Shown here one piece after another: positions 51,697 to 60,690 of a DNA stretch of 64,000 bases. Position 1 is the first letter of the stretch. Every line of letters begins with the position of its first letter. The translations under genes and the position numbers were made by a program. Origin of the DNA: Gammaproteobacteria bacterium (lineage in GTDB: Bacteria > Pseudomonadota > Gammaproteobacteria > Steroidobacterales > Rariloculaceae); contig JAJDWR010000068.1 of the NCBI GenBank assembly GCA_022825505.1, positions 1-64,000 of the forward strand, in the 5' to 3' direction. The notes below the pieces were generated by a model. The model did not search any database and was not told the origin of the DNA. It saw only the letters and a program-made list of their open reading frames with translations.

Positions 51697-52803
51697 GTGC
51701 ACGACCTGCAGATATCAGCGCGACGTGAACGCACGCCGCGAAGGCGCTTCAGCCGGCTGGCCGGACTGCTCGGAGCGATGTGGATCGCCTCCGTCGCGTC
51801 GGCGCACCATTCCAGCACGACCTTCTACGACTACGACAACTTCATCGAGTTTGAAGGCGAGGTCACCCGCGTACTGTGGCGCAACCCCCATGTTCAATTC
51901 TCGATCATGCGAACAATGGAAGACGGCACCCGCGAGGAATGGTTGGCGGATTCCGCTTCGGTCAACAGCCTGCAGCGGGGCGGCTTCGATCGACAACTTG
52001 TCTCACGGGGAGACGTGGTTCGAGTGTACGGCCCCGTTTCCCGGCAAGGCCTCACGGCGATCCGTGCGGTGAATCTGATGCTCCCGAGCGGTGAGGAATA
52101 CCTGATGATGGCCGGACAAGGCGTGGGGTTCCGGTGGTCGGAAGATGCGCGGCAGGTTCGCGGCGGCCGTCTTCCGGTACCGGAGGCGGCGGCGGGCGCC
52201 GCGGAGCCCGAAGGCATCTTCAGAGTCTGGTCGCCCGGCACGGACATTCGCACGCTGGAGCGCGCGGCCATGCGGCCCCTGGCATTGACGGAAAGCGCCC
52301 TGGCCCGGCGCGACGCCTGGGATCCGCTGGTTGACGATCCCGGTTTGACGTGCACGCAGCAGGGCATGCCCGGCATTATGATGAATCCGTTCCCGATCGA
52401 GTTCATCGAGGAAGACGGCGTGATCCTGCTGCGCACCGAAGAGTGGGACGTGGAACGAACCATCCACATGGACCCTTCGACCGAACCGCCGGCGGAATCC
52501 TCCCACCTGGGCTTCTCGGCCGGCCGCTGGGAGGGCAACACCCTGGTCGTCGACACGAACAGGATCAGCTGGCCGTACTACGACGACCGGGGTACGCCTC
52601 AGAGCCCGGACGTGCGAGTCGTCGAGCGCTTTACCCTCAGCGGCGACGCGACCCGGCTGGACTACGTGCAGACCGCCACCGATCCGGCGAACTTTCGTGA
52701 GCCGCTGGTGGACGAATTCTTCTGGGTGTGGGTACCGGGGGAAGAGGTCAAACCGTATGAATGCGCCCTCTGGGAGTCTTCCGTTCCGCCTGAGACGGGC
52801 TGA
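51697..52803 (+). CDS. exported DUF6152-family protein (copy 3)
   Basis: 368 residues from a GTG; the only other early start (ATG at 51778) would remove most of the signal sequence. A basic N-terminus with RRER and RRRF precedes a hydrophobic segment ending VASAHH, as in the other copies. The motif EFEGEVTRVLWRNPHVQF is followed by the shared C-terminal block GFSAGRWEGNTLVV, WPYYDDRGTPQ, VVERFTLSGD, ATDPANFREP and a final W-V-P-G-E-E-V-K-P-Y-E-C. It is 14 bases after the iorB-like gene, so it may be co-expressed with that enzyme, which would be the only functional hint for this family here. Confidence 0.8.
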   Translation: MHDLQISARRERTPRRRFSRLAGLLGAMWIASVASAHHSSTTFYDYDNFIEFEGEVTRVLWRNPHVQFSIMRTMEDGTREEWLADSASVNSLQRGGFDRQLVSRGDVVRVYGPVSRQGLTAIRAVNLMLPSGEEYLMMAGQGVGFRWSEDARQVRGGRLPVPEAAAGAAEPEGIFRVWSPGTDIRTLERAAMRPLALTESALARRDAWDPLVDDPGLTCTQQGMPGIMMNPFPIEFIEEDGVILLRTEEWDVERTIHMDPSTEPPAESSHLGFSAGRWEGNTLVVDTNRISWPYYDDRGTPQSPDVRVVERFTLSGDATRLDYVQTATDPANFREPLVDEFFWVWVPGEEVKPYECALWESSVPPETG

Positions 52804-52879
52804 TCACATACGGCCCATCCATTGCCCAATCCTTCAGCTCGTGTGCGCCCGGGCCAACTTGTAAGCTGCGCGAACTCGA

Positions 52880-54229
52880 CTATTGTCGAGACAGTTCGTT
52901 TGCAACACTGAAGTAATAGTTCCTTGCGGTCGGGTTGATTTGCTGTCTGGCGATACCCCTGAGTGCCCGAATCTTGATTTCCCTTGCCTCTGCAGTCCGA
53001 TACTCAGTCGCCAACAGGTAATCGGCCAGTTGCATGGCCCACTGATAGTCTTCCGATGCAACAGCATCCTGCAACTCCATGAAGAGGTTGTCCGAACCGC
53101 CTCCCAAACCGATGATTCGCTCCGCCTGTTCACGCTCCGAGAGCGGCAAAAGAGTGGTTGGATTACCGTCAAACCATCCTATCGTCCCGTTAAATACGGA
53201 CCTGACTCCCCACGGGACCGTGCCATAGAACTCCGTAAGGTACGGAGAATCCGCAAGTTCTTCCGGTAGCGTGACGGTTTCCGCAAGCTGGTTTGCCGTC
53301 ATGCCGTTGTTCATTCCCTCGATCGTTGCGTCGTATACATGACGTATTGCCGACGCATAGTCTCCGAGTGCCTTGTCCACCTGCTCCGTACCGAGAATCG
53401 GCCGGCTGTGACCCGGGACCAGGTATTCAGCCCCTTCCTGCCGCATTTTCTCCAGGCTTTCGGCCCATATCTTCACATCCCGGTACATTGCGCCCCTGAT
53501 CGGATACAGATTGGGGAATGCCTTGTAAAAGTTGTCACCGGGGAACAGCACCCGTTGCCCGGGCAGCCAGACATAGAGCTGATCGTCCGTTTCTCCGGGT
53601 GCGGCAACCAACTCCAGGTCAATTCCTTCAATAGTGACTTCAAACCGCTCTTCATCGAACGTGATGGTAGGCGGCAGATAGCCGTCCCCTTCCTCGTCCC
53701 GAATCGGGTACTCTGCGGTACCCATGTTGATGAACTCTTCCGAATCAAGAAAAAAACCGAATTGCCGCGACGTGCGTGCGAAACTTATTGCGCTCAAGTC
53801 CGAATCGGGCATCAGATTATCGCGGAAACCGGTACGGGCATAGATTTCGAGTTCATCATCCCCGACGAACTCCGTGGTTCCGTTCGTGTGATCCACGTGA
53901 CCATGGGTGTAGATGATCGCCTTTACTGGCAACTCGCTGATCGCCCTGAACTCTTCCAACACCGCCCTCGCGGCAGACTTGCTCTCCTTGGTGTCAATCA
54001 TGATCAAACCCGATTCACCGACGATCATGGCCGAATTCGACGCGCCGTAACCCGACGCCATGTACACACCGTCGGTTATCTCGATGATTTCCCGGCGAAA
54101 CTCATAGGAGTGTTCTCTCAACAGTAATTCTGCACCGGTGTCTTGTGCATATGCGGTGTATTGGCGGAAAAGCAGGCACAGAAGGAGTGTTGTCCCAACA
54201 GCCAACCTGGTTCCAATGCCTGTCATCAT
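52880..54229 (-). CDS. exported alkylsulfatase-like metallo-beta-lactamase-fold protein
   Basis: 449 residues, signal peptide about 1-28. The zinc motif T-H109-G-H111-V-D113-H114 in AIIYTHGHVDHTNGT, and GAMYRDVKIWAESLEKMRQE and VPGHSRPILG, fit the type III alkylsulfatase (SdsA1/BDS1) group. The region from about 285 (DYASAIRHVYDATIEGMNNG) to the end (YQWAMQLADYLLA, REIKIRALRGIA) resembles the alkylsulfatase dimerisation domain. SdsA1 itself is near 650 residues with an extra SCP2-like part missing here. The reaction would be hydrolysis of an alkyl sulfate ester. An ATG one codon later is an alternative start. It is divergent from the TonB receptor gene across 274 bases that carry the TTGATATATCAA palindrome. 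Confidence 0.78.
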   Translation of the reverse strand: MMTGIGTRLAVGTTLLLCLLFRQYTAYAQDTGAELLLREHSYEFRREIIEITDGVYMASGYGASNSAMIVGESGLIMIDTKESKSAARAVLEEFRAISELPVKAIIYTHGHVDHTNGTTEFVGDDELEIYARTGFRDNLMPDSDLSAISFARTSRQFGFFLDSEEFINMGTAEYPIRDEEGDGYLPPTITFDEERFEVTIEGIDLELVAAPGETDDQLYVWLPGQRVLFPGDNFYKAFPNLYPIRGAMYRDVKIWAESLEKMRQEGAEYLVPGHSRPILGTEQVDKALGDYASAIRHVYDATIEGMNNGMTANQLAETVTLPEELADSPYLTEFYGTVPWGVRSVFNGTIGWFDGNPTTLLPLSEREQAERIIGLGGGSDNLFMELQDAVASEDYQWAMQLADYLLATEYRTAEAREIKIRALRGIARQQINPTARNYYFSVANELSRQ

Positions 54230-54404
54230 CGTCCTTTACTCCACGCAGCCGTTCAGATTCATTTGCCCGTTTCCAACAGAATTTCGATCTGGCGACAAAT
54301 GACCCTTGATTTCTCCACCGCTCAATATCGGGCTGCCAACTTGAGTTGTCAAGCATCTGCTCCGGTGCGGACTTCTTGACAAGGGCCAGGGCTTCAAAGA
54401 AACT

Positions 54405-54416
54405 TTGATATATCAA
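54405..54416. promoter_or_regulatory. 12-base palindrome TTGATATATCAA in the TonB/alkylsulfatase spacer
   Basis: Perfect palindrome between the divergent alkylsulfatase-like and TonB-receptor genes. Extra half-sites ATCAAG (54424-54429) and CTTGAT (54448-54453) cluster beside it. MarR-family proteins bind palindromes of this size and style, and a MarR gene lies 2.5 kb to the right. The same pattern precedes the second IorAB pair. Confidence 0.6.
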
Positions 54417-54503
54417 GTGATAAATCAAGCTACACAAAAATGCGTCACTTGATGATAAACGGTTATGGCGTTGTATCAGCGCAACGCCTCAATGGGAGGT
54501 TAC

Positions 54504-56945
54504 ATGGTCAAGCGATCGGGTTTTCTGGGAACAATCTGCCGGTGCGGGCTATTCGCGGTCGCGGCAAGCCTCACGGGCACGGTCTCCGCTCAGGTGTTGG
54601 AAGAGATCATCGTTACGGCCACCAAGCGGGAAGAGGCGCTCACCGATGTGCCCATCTCCATCTCGGCCATCGACACGGAGAAATTGATCGAAAACGGCTG
54701 GAACGAGACCACCGATGTGCTCGATTTCGTCCCCAACGTCACCTTTTATCTGAACGGAACGAGCACTACGAAACTGAACATACGCGGCGTACATTCGGAC
54801 GGTCCCAACCCCTCCCTGGAAGCACCGGTCGCCGTATTCACGGACGGAATCTACAACCCGCGCCCGGACTTTGTCCGCGCTCCCCTGCTGGACCTTGAAG
54901 GGGTGGAAGTGCAGCGAGGCCCACAGGCGACCTACTACGGCCACAATGCCACAGCGGGATCCATCAGTTTCCGCTCGACTCGCCAGTCCCTTGACGAAGC
55001 CGATGGCTTCCTGGTCGTGGAAGGCTCGGCCGAGAGCAGGAACAAGGTCGACTTCGCCTATGGCGCACCGCTGTCCGACTCCTTTGGCCTGCGCTTTTCG
55101 GGCGCCTTAAGGAATACCGCAGGTCACATCGAAAACATTGCCCAGGACAGGGACGAACCGAAAAACGACACTTCCATTTTCAGGTTGAGCGGCGTGTGGG
55201 TCCCCGGCGATCAAACCGATGTCTTTTTCAAGCTGGAACGCTATGAAGCCGACGTTACGGGCGAGGTCAGGGAACCCATTACCTGCGGAGGCGCCGGCAA
55301 CCCCACGGCGCCCGCTCCGTGCCGGGCGTTCGATCCCTCGGCAAGCGGCAGCCTCGTCGGGCAGGCCGACGTCGCCCTCGGTGTGGATGATCGTATAGCC
55401 GAAGGGGCGACCATTCTGCCGAATTACACGACACGCATTTTCGGCATGGGGTCGACCGTCACCAGCACCATTACCAACATCGCCGACGCGCTGTTCATGT
55501 CGCAGTCCGGCACGTTCTCGGAGAGCACGCGGGCCGCTCTGGACATCAGCCATGATTTCGGCGCATTCACGCTGACCTCTCTGACCGGTATCGAGAGCGG
55601 TGAACGCAGCCCGCTCAGGGACGCCGACATGACCCCGATCGCCGGCATTTTCACTCATGGCTACCAGGACTACGATTACTGGACCGAAGAACTCCGGCTG
55701 ACTTCAAATGCCGACGGTCCCCTTGCCTGGATGGTCGGCGGCCTGATTCAGGGTACGGAGAGCGGCTCACTCGGCCAGGTTATTCACAATCTGAATGGAG
55801 ACTGGACAAACAACCGCCATGACCAGGAAGACAACGTTCTCGGACTCTTCTTTGATCTCAACTATGACTTGACCGACGCAGTCAACCTGAGCTTTGGCGG
55901 CCGCTACACGGATGTGGAAAAGACGGCCATCGACATAACGTCCAGGGCTCCGTTAAATCCTGACGGCACACCTGGTTCTTTCAGTGAGATACTGAATACA
56001 GGCACCGGGTTTGTCGCGAATCTGGCGGGTCCGCCTACCTTCGCGGACGGGATTGCCGATCTGGGAGACGGTACCTATTCCGAGGACAGCTTCGATCCGT
56101 ATGTTTCGGTTCGGTTTGCGGTCAACGATTCGGCCAACGTCTATGCCTTGTGGTCGAGCGCTTTCAAGGCCGGCGGATTCAGCAACGGTCCGGGCACGGG
56201 GCTACCGTTTTCCGTCCTGCATCCAGCCCTGCCCGATGTCTACGAGTTCATGGGGGAGGAATCGGAAAGCTTCGAGATCGGTTACAAGGCACTGCTGGCC
56301 GACGGACGCGTGGACCTGAATATCGCGGCCTTCTCCACGGAGTTCACCAACCAGCACACGGTTGTGCCGGCATTTGCCTTCGGGCCTCCTCCATCCCCGG
56401 GCGTGGTGTTCTATACCACCGGTGTGGATTCCGAACAGCAGGGTGTCGAAGTCGATGGCAGGCTCGCCGCGTCGGACAACCTCACCATCACTTTCGCCGG
56501 GGCACTGCTGGATGCAGAGATGACCGATCAGGGCATGATGGATTTTTACGGTTGCCTCGATTGTGCGCCACGGGAACTCATCCAGGCCTCGGACTGGTCC
56601 GCTGCGTTCGGCGCCACCTGGTCCGCACCCGTCGGAGATGCCTACGAGCTCACATTGAACACCGAAATGGCCTTCGCTGCCGGGTATCAGGTGGCCTATG
56701 AAGGCGTCTTCGAGGATCAGGCCGAAGGCGATCAATTGCTGGGCTGGCAGGATGGCTGGGAACGGATCAACGTTCGAGCCGCCCTGAGGCCGATCAACGG
56801 GAACTGGGACGTCTCGGTTTTCGGCCGTAACGTCACTGACAATCGGCGGACGAATGACTACGCGCCCGACGGTAACGCAACGCTGTATTACGTCACGCGG
56901 CAATACGGCGCCGATTGGGGTGTGGCTTTCCGGTACAACTTCTGA
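54504..56945 (+). CDS. TonB-dependent outer membrane receptor
   Basis: 813 residues. Signal peptide about 1-29; TonB-box region LEEIIVTATKREEALTDVPI (32-51); a plug domain with TKLNIRGVHSDG, GVEVQRGPQATYYGHNATAG and SFRSTR; and a 22-strand-type barrel ending in aromatic WGVAFRYNF. GGGAGG just before ATG 54504 fixes the start. It imports a large or scarce molecule with energy from TonB-ExbBD (not encoded here). The substrate is unknown, but it faces an alkylsulfatase-like gene and precedes a MarR regulator, suggesting a catabolic organic substrate rather than iron. Confidence 0.93.
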   Translation: MVKRSGFLGTICRCGLFAVAASLTGTVSAQVLEEIIVTATKREEALTDVPISISAIDTEKLIENGWNETTDVLDFVPNVTFYLNGTSTTKLNIRGVHSDGPNPSLEAPVAVFTDGIYNPRPDFVRAPLLDLEGVEVQRGPQATYYGHNATAGSISFRSTRQSLDEADGFLVVEGSAESRNKVDFAYGAPLSDSFGLRFSGALRNTAGHIENIAQDRDEPKNDTSIFRLSGVWVPGDQTDVFFKLERYEADVTGEVREPITCGGAGNPTAPAPCRAFDPSASGSLVGQADVALGVDDRIAEGATILPNYTTRIFGMGSTVTSTITNIADALFMSQSGTFSESTRAALDISHDFGAFTLTSLTGIESGERSPLRDADMTPIAGIFTHGYQDYDYWTEELRLTSNADGPLAWMVGGLIQGTESGSLGQVIHNLNGDWTNNRHDQEDNVLGLFFDLNYDLTDAVNLSFGGRYTDVEKTAIDITSRAPLNPDGTPGSFSEILNTGTGFVANLAGPPTFADGIADLGDGTYSEDSFDPYVSVRFAVNDSANVYALWSSAFKAGGFSNGPGTGLPFSVLHPALPDVYEFMGEESESFEIGYKALLADGRVDLNIAAFSTEFTNQHTVVPAFAFGPPPSPGVVFYTTGVDSEQQGVEVDGRLAASDNLTITFAGALLDAEMTDQGMMDFYGCLDCAPRELIQASDWSAAFGATWSAPVGDAYELTLNTEMAFAAGYQVAYEGVFEDQAEGDQLLGWQDGWERINVRAALRPINGNWDVSVFGRNVTDNRRTNDYAPDGNATLYYVTRQYGADWGVAFRYNF

Positions 56946-56957
56946 GGCGCTGGAAGC

Positions 56958-57482
56958 CTATCCAATATCCTCCAGATGCTTGTAGTCCGTATCGTCGAGA
57001 AGTTCGTTCGCGTTCGCACGGATCTTCTCGATCGTGCCGAGGAATTGGCTGTATTCGTTGTCGTCGATATTTTCAAGCAGCCGCTCCTCGCGTGACCGTT
57101 GGATCGCCTCGACGAGTTCATACGCGCGTTCACCCTTTTTGGTCAGCCGAATGAGCTTGCGCCGTCCGTAGCTCGGATCCTGAGTTCGCACGATGAGCTT
57201 TTTGTCGAGCAACGCTTTGATCACTCTGCTGATCTGTCCCTCATCTGCCGCCATCACCGTTGCGATCTCTCGGGCGGAAATCACCTTCTTGAAGCCAATT
57301 TTTCGGAGCACCCATGCCTCCACGACCTGAACCCCCGCAACGGAGGAAAATGCGCGGATGGAACTTCGGAAAATCAGGTTTGCCACTTCGTTGAGAATTT
57401 GCCCCGTCACCTTGGGCGGAAACCCGCGGCGGCTCTCGTCGTCCACGGGACCGAACTTTCGGACGTCGTAATTTCTGGGCAT
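56958..57482 (-). CDS. MarR-family transcriptional regulator
   Basis: 174 residues. The winged helix region VISAREIATVMAADEGQISR, VIKALLDKKLIVRTQDPSYG and RKLIRLTKKGERAYELV is a clear MarR domain. Helices before (ILNEVANLIFRSSIRAFSS) and after (IEKIRANANELL) form the dimer interface. MarR proteins are usually repressors released by aromatic or other small ligands. GAGGA before the ATG supports the start. Convergent with the TonB-receptor gene (12 bases between stops) and divergent from the propeller gene, with palindromes in that spacer that could be its own operators. Confidence 0.9.
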   Translation of the reverse strand: MPRNYDVRKFGPVDDESRRGFPPKVTGQILNEVANLIFRSSIRAFSSVAGVQVVEAWVLRKIGFKKVISAREIATVMAADEGQISRVIKALLDKKLIVRTQDPSYGRRKLIRLTKKGERAYELVEAIQRSREERLLENIDDNEYSQFLGTIEKIRANANELLDDTDYKHLEDIG

Positions 57483-57571
57483 GTTCTTCCTCGAATGCTT
57501 CGGCGATTACCTGAGGCTCACTTTAGTTCCCTGCACCGACCCGCGCCATAGCCGAACCGGATCTCGACCGA

Positions 57572-57583
57572 TTGCGATCGCAA
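57572..57583. promoter_or_regulatory. 12-base palindrome TTGCGATCGCAA upstream of marR-like gene
   Basis: Perfect palindrome in the spacer between the MarR gene and the propeller gene, with a partial copy (CATCGCAA) five bases on. It has the same TTG-N6-CAA outer frame as sites at 54405 and 60692, but different centre bases, so it may be a variant operator or unrelated. Confidence 0.4.
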
Positions 57584-57599
57584 CATCGCAACCGTAATG

Positions 57600-57619
57600 A
57601 TGCTTGTTATGTCAAGCAT
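57600..57619. promoter_or_regulatory. inverted repeat ATGCTTG-N6-CAAGCAT in the MarR/propeller spacer
   Basis: Perfect seven-base arms around TTATGT, placed 118 bases upstream of the marR start and 62 bases before the propeller start. It contains TTG-TTATGT-CAA, matching the spacing of the other candidate sites. It is a reasonable place for autoregulation by the MarR protein. Confidence 0.5.
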
Positions 57620-57680
57620 AGTTAGCCAGAATGATCAAAACTGCAACCTGGCCGGGCGTCACCGACCAGAGGATGTCTTC

Positions 57681-59117
57681 ATGCAAGCACAACCGGCAAT
57701 TGTCACGGTTACCGTGGCCGCACTGATACTGCTCGCGGAGGCCGGCGCCCAGACCCCGGCAGACTTCGTCATCACGGAACGGGATCGGATGGTCCAGGAG
57801 ATCGAGTCTTGGGAGTCGGTGCTCGAGGATTGGGAGCGGCGCGCCAGGATCGGGAGCATCGGGAGCGAGTACGAGGTCGAGGTGATTGCGACCTTCGATC
57901 CGGGCGAGGCAAGGTTCGAGCCGCAGCCCGGCGGCGTCTATTTCTACGAGAACGTGGATCGGCAGAGCCCCTTCGCCCACGCGCCCGACCCACGACCGGA
58001 GTCGAAGTCCAGCGTCATTGTGGTCGGAGATGCCAGAAGCAAGGAAATCATCGCCCACTACGAATTTGCGCCCGAGATGTTCGCGTCCGTCCACACGACC
58101 GCGATGTCGCCGGATGGCAGGTATCTCTACATTGTCGGTCCCAGACCCGGAGAATCAAACGAGGAGTATCAGGCCCTGGGGACGCCGGGGACGTTGATCA
58201 AGGTGGATGCACTGACCCTGCAACCGGTCAGTCAAATGACCGTGGGCGGGCGCATCCACCACGGACAGATCTTTCAGGACCGCTATATCCTCTTCGACAC
58301 GTTTGCCCGCGAAGAGGACGGCCTCGACATCTCCTTGTTCGATCCGGTCACGGACGAGATCGTCGGGGGCGTTCGCGACGAGGACCTGGGCGGCGGCACG
58401 GCCACCGCCTTCACGGACGGCGAGTACATCTACGCGTTGATGGAACCGGCCGGCTACGGACCCCTCTCCATGTCGGGGTACGTCGCAGCCACCAACCTCG
58501 GGCGCGGCCGCGTCGTGGCGCTGAGACCTTTCTGGGTGGCAAAGATCGATCCGCAGACCTGGGAGGTCGTGCGGGAATACCCGTATCCCGGCTATCGCGG
58601 CGACTGGATCGAGTTCGATGCCGCACGCGAGCACATGTTCATCCCGTCTGCCGGCTCCGGCAGCCTAAGCAAGATCAACCTCGATACCGGGGAGGTCGTC
58701 TGGCATCAGCCAACGGGCGTCGGTCCCTACGGCGCGGAACTGACGGCGGACGAGTCCGAGGTCTGGGTGGCCGACAAGGGCGAGGCCGCCGGATTCTTCG
58801 GCCGCACCATCACCGTGTTCGACAACGAGAGCGGGCGCCACCTGGAAACATTGTTTGCCGGCTATTCCATCGACCATGTCCTGCTGTCGCCGAACGGCAG
58901 GGAGATGTGGGCCACCAGCAACCGGGAGAGCAGGATCTACGTATTCGATGCCGAGACGCGCCAGCGGATGACATTGATCGACATGCCGACCACTGGGGGC
59001 GCTCACGGCCTCGTCTGGGTGCACTACGACGAGGATGGAAACTCACGCGTCGTGGCCGACCAAGGCGGTTTCCACAACGGCATCAACCCCCGTCTGGGCC
59101 GCCCGCTGGAGTATTGA
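57681..59117 (+). CDS. exported beta-propeller (YVTN/amine-dehydrogenase-like) protein
   Basis: 478 residues with a signal peptide (about 1-24, ending AGAQ). A short helical stretch (ERDRMVQEIESWESVLEDWE) comes before a seven-bladed-type propeller with repeats such as MSPDGRYLYIVGPRPGE, LTADESEVWVADKGEAAG, LLSPNGREMWATSNRESRIY and GLVWVHYDEDG. The pattern 'pdGr.lyv.....s.v.v.D' fits YVTN or quinohaemoprotein/amine-dehydrogenase heavy-chain-like propellers. AGAGGA before ATG 57681 decides the start over codons from 57597, which would cross the candidate operator. Role unknown; probably part of the MarR-controlled group. Confidence 0.78.
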   Translation: MQAQPAIVTVTVAALILLAEAGAQTPADFVITERDRMVQEIESWESVLEDWERRARIGSIGSEYEVEVIATFDPGEARFEPQPGGVYFYENVDRQSPFAHAPDPRPESKSSVIVVGDARSKEIIAHYEFAPEMFASVHTTAMSPDGRYLYIVGPRPGESNEEYQALGTPGTLIKVDALTLQPVSQMTVGGRIHHGQIFQDRYILFDTFAREEDGLDISLFDPVTDEIVGGVRDEDLGGGTATAFTDGEYIYALMEPAGYGPLSMSGYVAATNLGRGRVVALRPFWVAKIDPQTWEVVREYPYPGYRGDWIEFDAAREHMFIPSAGSGSLSKINLDTGEVVWHQPTGVGPYGAELTADESEVWVADKGEAAGFFGRTITVFDNESGRHLETLFAGYSIDHVLLSPNGREMWATSNRESRIYVFDAETRQRMTLIDMPTTGGAHGLVWVHYDEDGNSRVVADQGGFHNGINPRLGRPLEY

Positions 59118-59135
59118 TCCGTCTGCGGCCAGGCG

Positions 59136-60503
59136 CTACAGCAGCCGCCTGGACGATGCAAGGACATCGGACAGGAGTCCCTCGATCGCCGCCTCATCAT
59201 ATAGCTCCCCGTCGGCGATGACCGCGGAGATTCGAGTCGTGTTCGAGATATCCTCGAGTGGGTCGGCGTCCAGCAACACGAGATCCGCGAGCTTGCCGGA
59301 TTCGACCGTGCCGAGGTCCCCGCGCCGGTCGAAGTAGAGCGCCGGATTCAGCGTGGCCGCGCGCAGCGCATCCAGTGGCGACAGGCCCGCCTCCACCATC
59401 AACGCAAGCTCGTCGTGCAGGGCAAAGCCGGGCAGTCGATAGAAGGACCCCGTGTCCGTTCCCGCGAGAATCGTGACACCGCCTTCGACGACCAACCTCA
59501 GCAACCGCTGGTTGAACTCGTGAAGATTCCTGTCCGCCTCGCTGCCATAGATCGGCGGCGGCGGGTAGTACTCGGCCTTCGCCGGCTTCAGATACTGCAG
59601 CCGCTCCCGGGAGACGCCGGGGCTGTCCACCGCCAGCTCCGCAGAGAAGATCATCGTTGGCGTAATGAACGTGCCGTTTGCGGCGAGATGCTCGATTGCG
59701 GCGCGGCAAGCGGGCTCGTTCAATTCGATCGGCGTCTCGCTCTCGCCGCGACCAGTGGGCTCATCGTCTCTGCACGCCCTGCCCAGCGCCATGAGGTGCT
59801 CGACGCTGCGCATCCCGGAGTCGGACGCATCCATGATGGTGATCGACTGTGGCACGTGTCCCGAAAACACGAGGTGATGCCGCCTGGCCTGCTCGACAGC
59901 GGCATAGTAGACGTCGCTGGTCAACCCGTTGTGAATCTTCAGGAAATCGATGCCGCCGGCAACCAGGGAGTCGACGGCGCTGCGAGCCTCCTCGGGCGTG
60001 TAGATCATGTGCTCCGGGCCGAACCGTCGAGCCTGCGCCGTTTCCAGGAACGGACCGGAGGCGACGATCCGCGGCGCGGGCAGGTTCTCGCTGGCGATGC
60101 GGCGCTTGCCGGCCAGCAACTGGCCGAGATAGCTTCCCATGTCCCGCACGCCGGTCACGCCATGGGCGAGAAACAGCTTGTACATGTCCATCGAGAAGTC
60201 GTAGTCGATGCCGTAGTGCTCGAAGGCATGCGCGTGCATCTCCCACAAACCCGGAATCAGGAACTTGCCGCGGCCGTCGAGGACCCGCGCTCCGGGTGGC
60301 GAATCCGCCCCTGTGGCCGGACGAACCGAGGCGATCCGGTTGCCTCTCACGACGACCGTTTGATTCTCGACGCGCTCGCCCAGATCGACATCGATCACTG
60401 TCACGTCGTCGATGACGATGACAGGTGCTTCCTGGGCAACACTCTGCCCGATCGGCGAGACAAGTGCTCCAATCCCCAGCAATAAGGCCGTAAATCGCGT
60501 CAT
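59136..60503 (-). CDS. exported amidohydrolase with intact metal site
   Basis: 455 residues with signal peptide (about 1-24). The metal ligands are all visible: H90-A-H92 in PGLWEMHAHAF, Lys in FLKIHNG, His in VFSGHVPQ, His in SVEHLMALG and Asp in ILAGTDTGSF. The closing GTVESGKLADLVLLDADPLEDI is the normal composite-domain end. This group (imidazolonepropionase/prolidase-like) hydrolyses cyclic amides or dipeptides. GGAG before ATG 60503 supports the start. It contrasts with the ligand-less relative at 42656. The 5' flank holds the four 32-base tandem repeats. Confidence 0.88.
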   Translation of the reverse strand: MTRFTALLLGIGALVSPIGQSVAQEAPVIVIDDVTVIDVDLGERVENQTVVVRGNRIASVRPATGADSPPGARVLDGRGKFLIPGLWEMHAHAFEHYGIDYDFSMDMYKLFLAHGVTGVRDMGSYLGQLLAGKRRIASENLPAPRIVASGPFLETAQARRFGPEHMIYTPEEARSAVDSLVAGGIDFLKIHNGLTSDVYYAAVEQARRHHLVFSGHVPQSITIMDASDSGMRSVEHLMALGRACRDDEPTGRGESETPIELNEPACRAAIEHLAANGTFITPTMIFSAELAVDSPGVSRERLQYLKPAKAEYYPPPPIYGSEADRNLHEFNQRLLRLVVEGGVTILAGTDTGSFYRLPGFALHDELALMVEAGLSPLDALRAATLNPALYFDRRGDLGTVESGKLADLVLLDADPLEDISNTTRISAVIADGELYDEAAIEGLLSDVLASSRRLL

Positions 60504-60538
60504 TGTTGCTCCTGGTAATACCGCCATTGTCACCCAAT

Positions 60539-60666
60539 CCATGTGCGACCGCAGTCCCGACCGCTCCGGTCCCTATACATCCGCAGTCCCGACCGCTCCG
60601 ATCCATTTGTGGCCGCAGCCCTGACCGCTCCGGTCCAGGTGCGGCCACAGTCCTGACCGCACCGAT
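60539..60666. repeat. four 32-base tandem direct repeats
   Basis: Four contiguous units of exactly 32 bases starting at 60539, 60571, 60603 and 60635. Each contains a core close to CGCAGTCCCGACCGCTCCGG, and GACCG-CTC-CGGTC in units 1 and 3 can fold as a small hairpin. The array lies between the amidohydrolase start (60503) and the palindrome at 60691, inside the divergent promoter region shared with the second IorAB pair. There are no spacers, so it is not a CRISPR array. Confidence 0.85.
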
Positions 60667-60690
60667 TCATGCACAAGCTACACGTCTTAA

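Noticed and set aside
57809-59221. 470-codon frame overlapping the propeller gene in another frame
   Set aside because: Arg/Gly-rich shadow with no motifs; the propeller frame has repeats and a signal peptide.
60539-60666. CRISPR array
   Set aside because: The 32-base units are contiguous, without unique spacers, and no cas genes are present.
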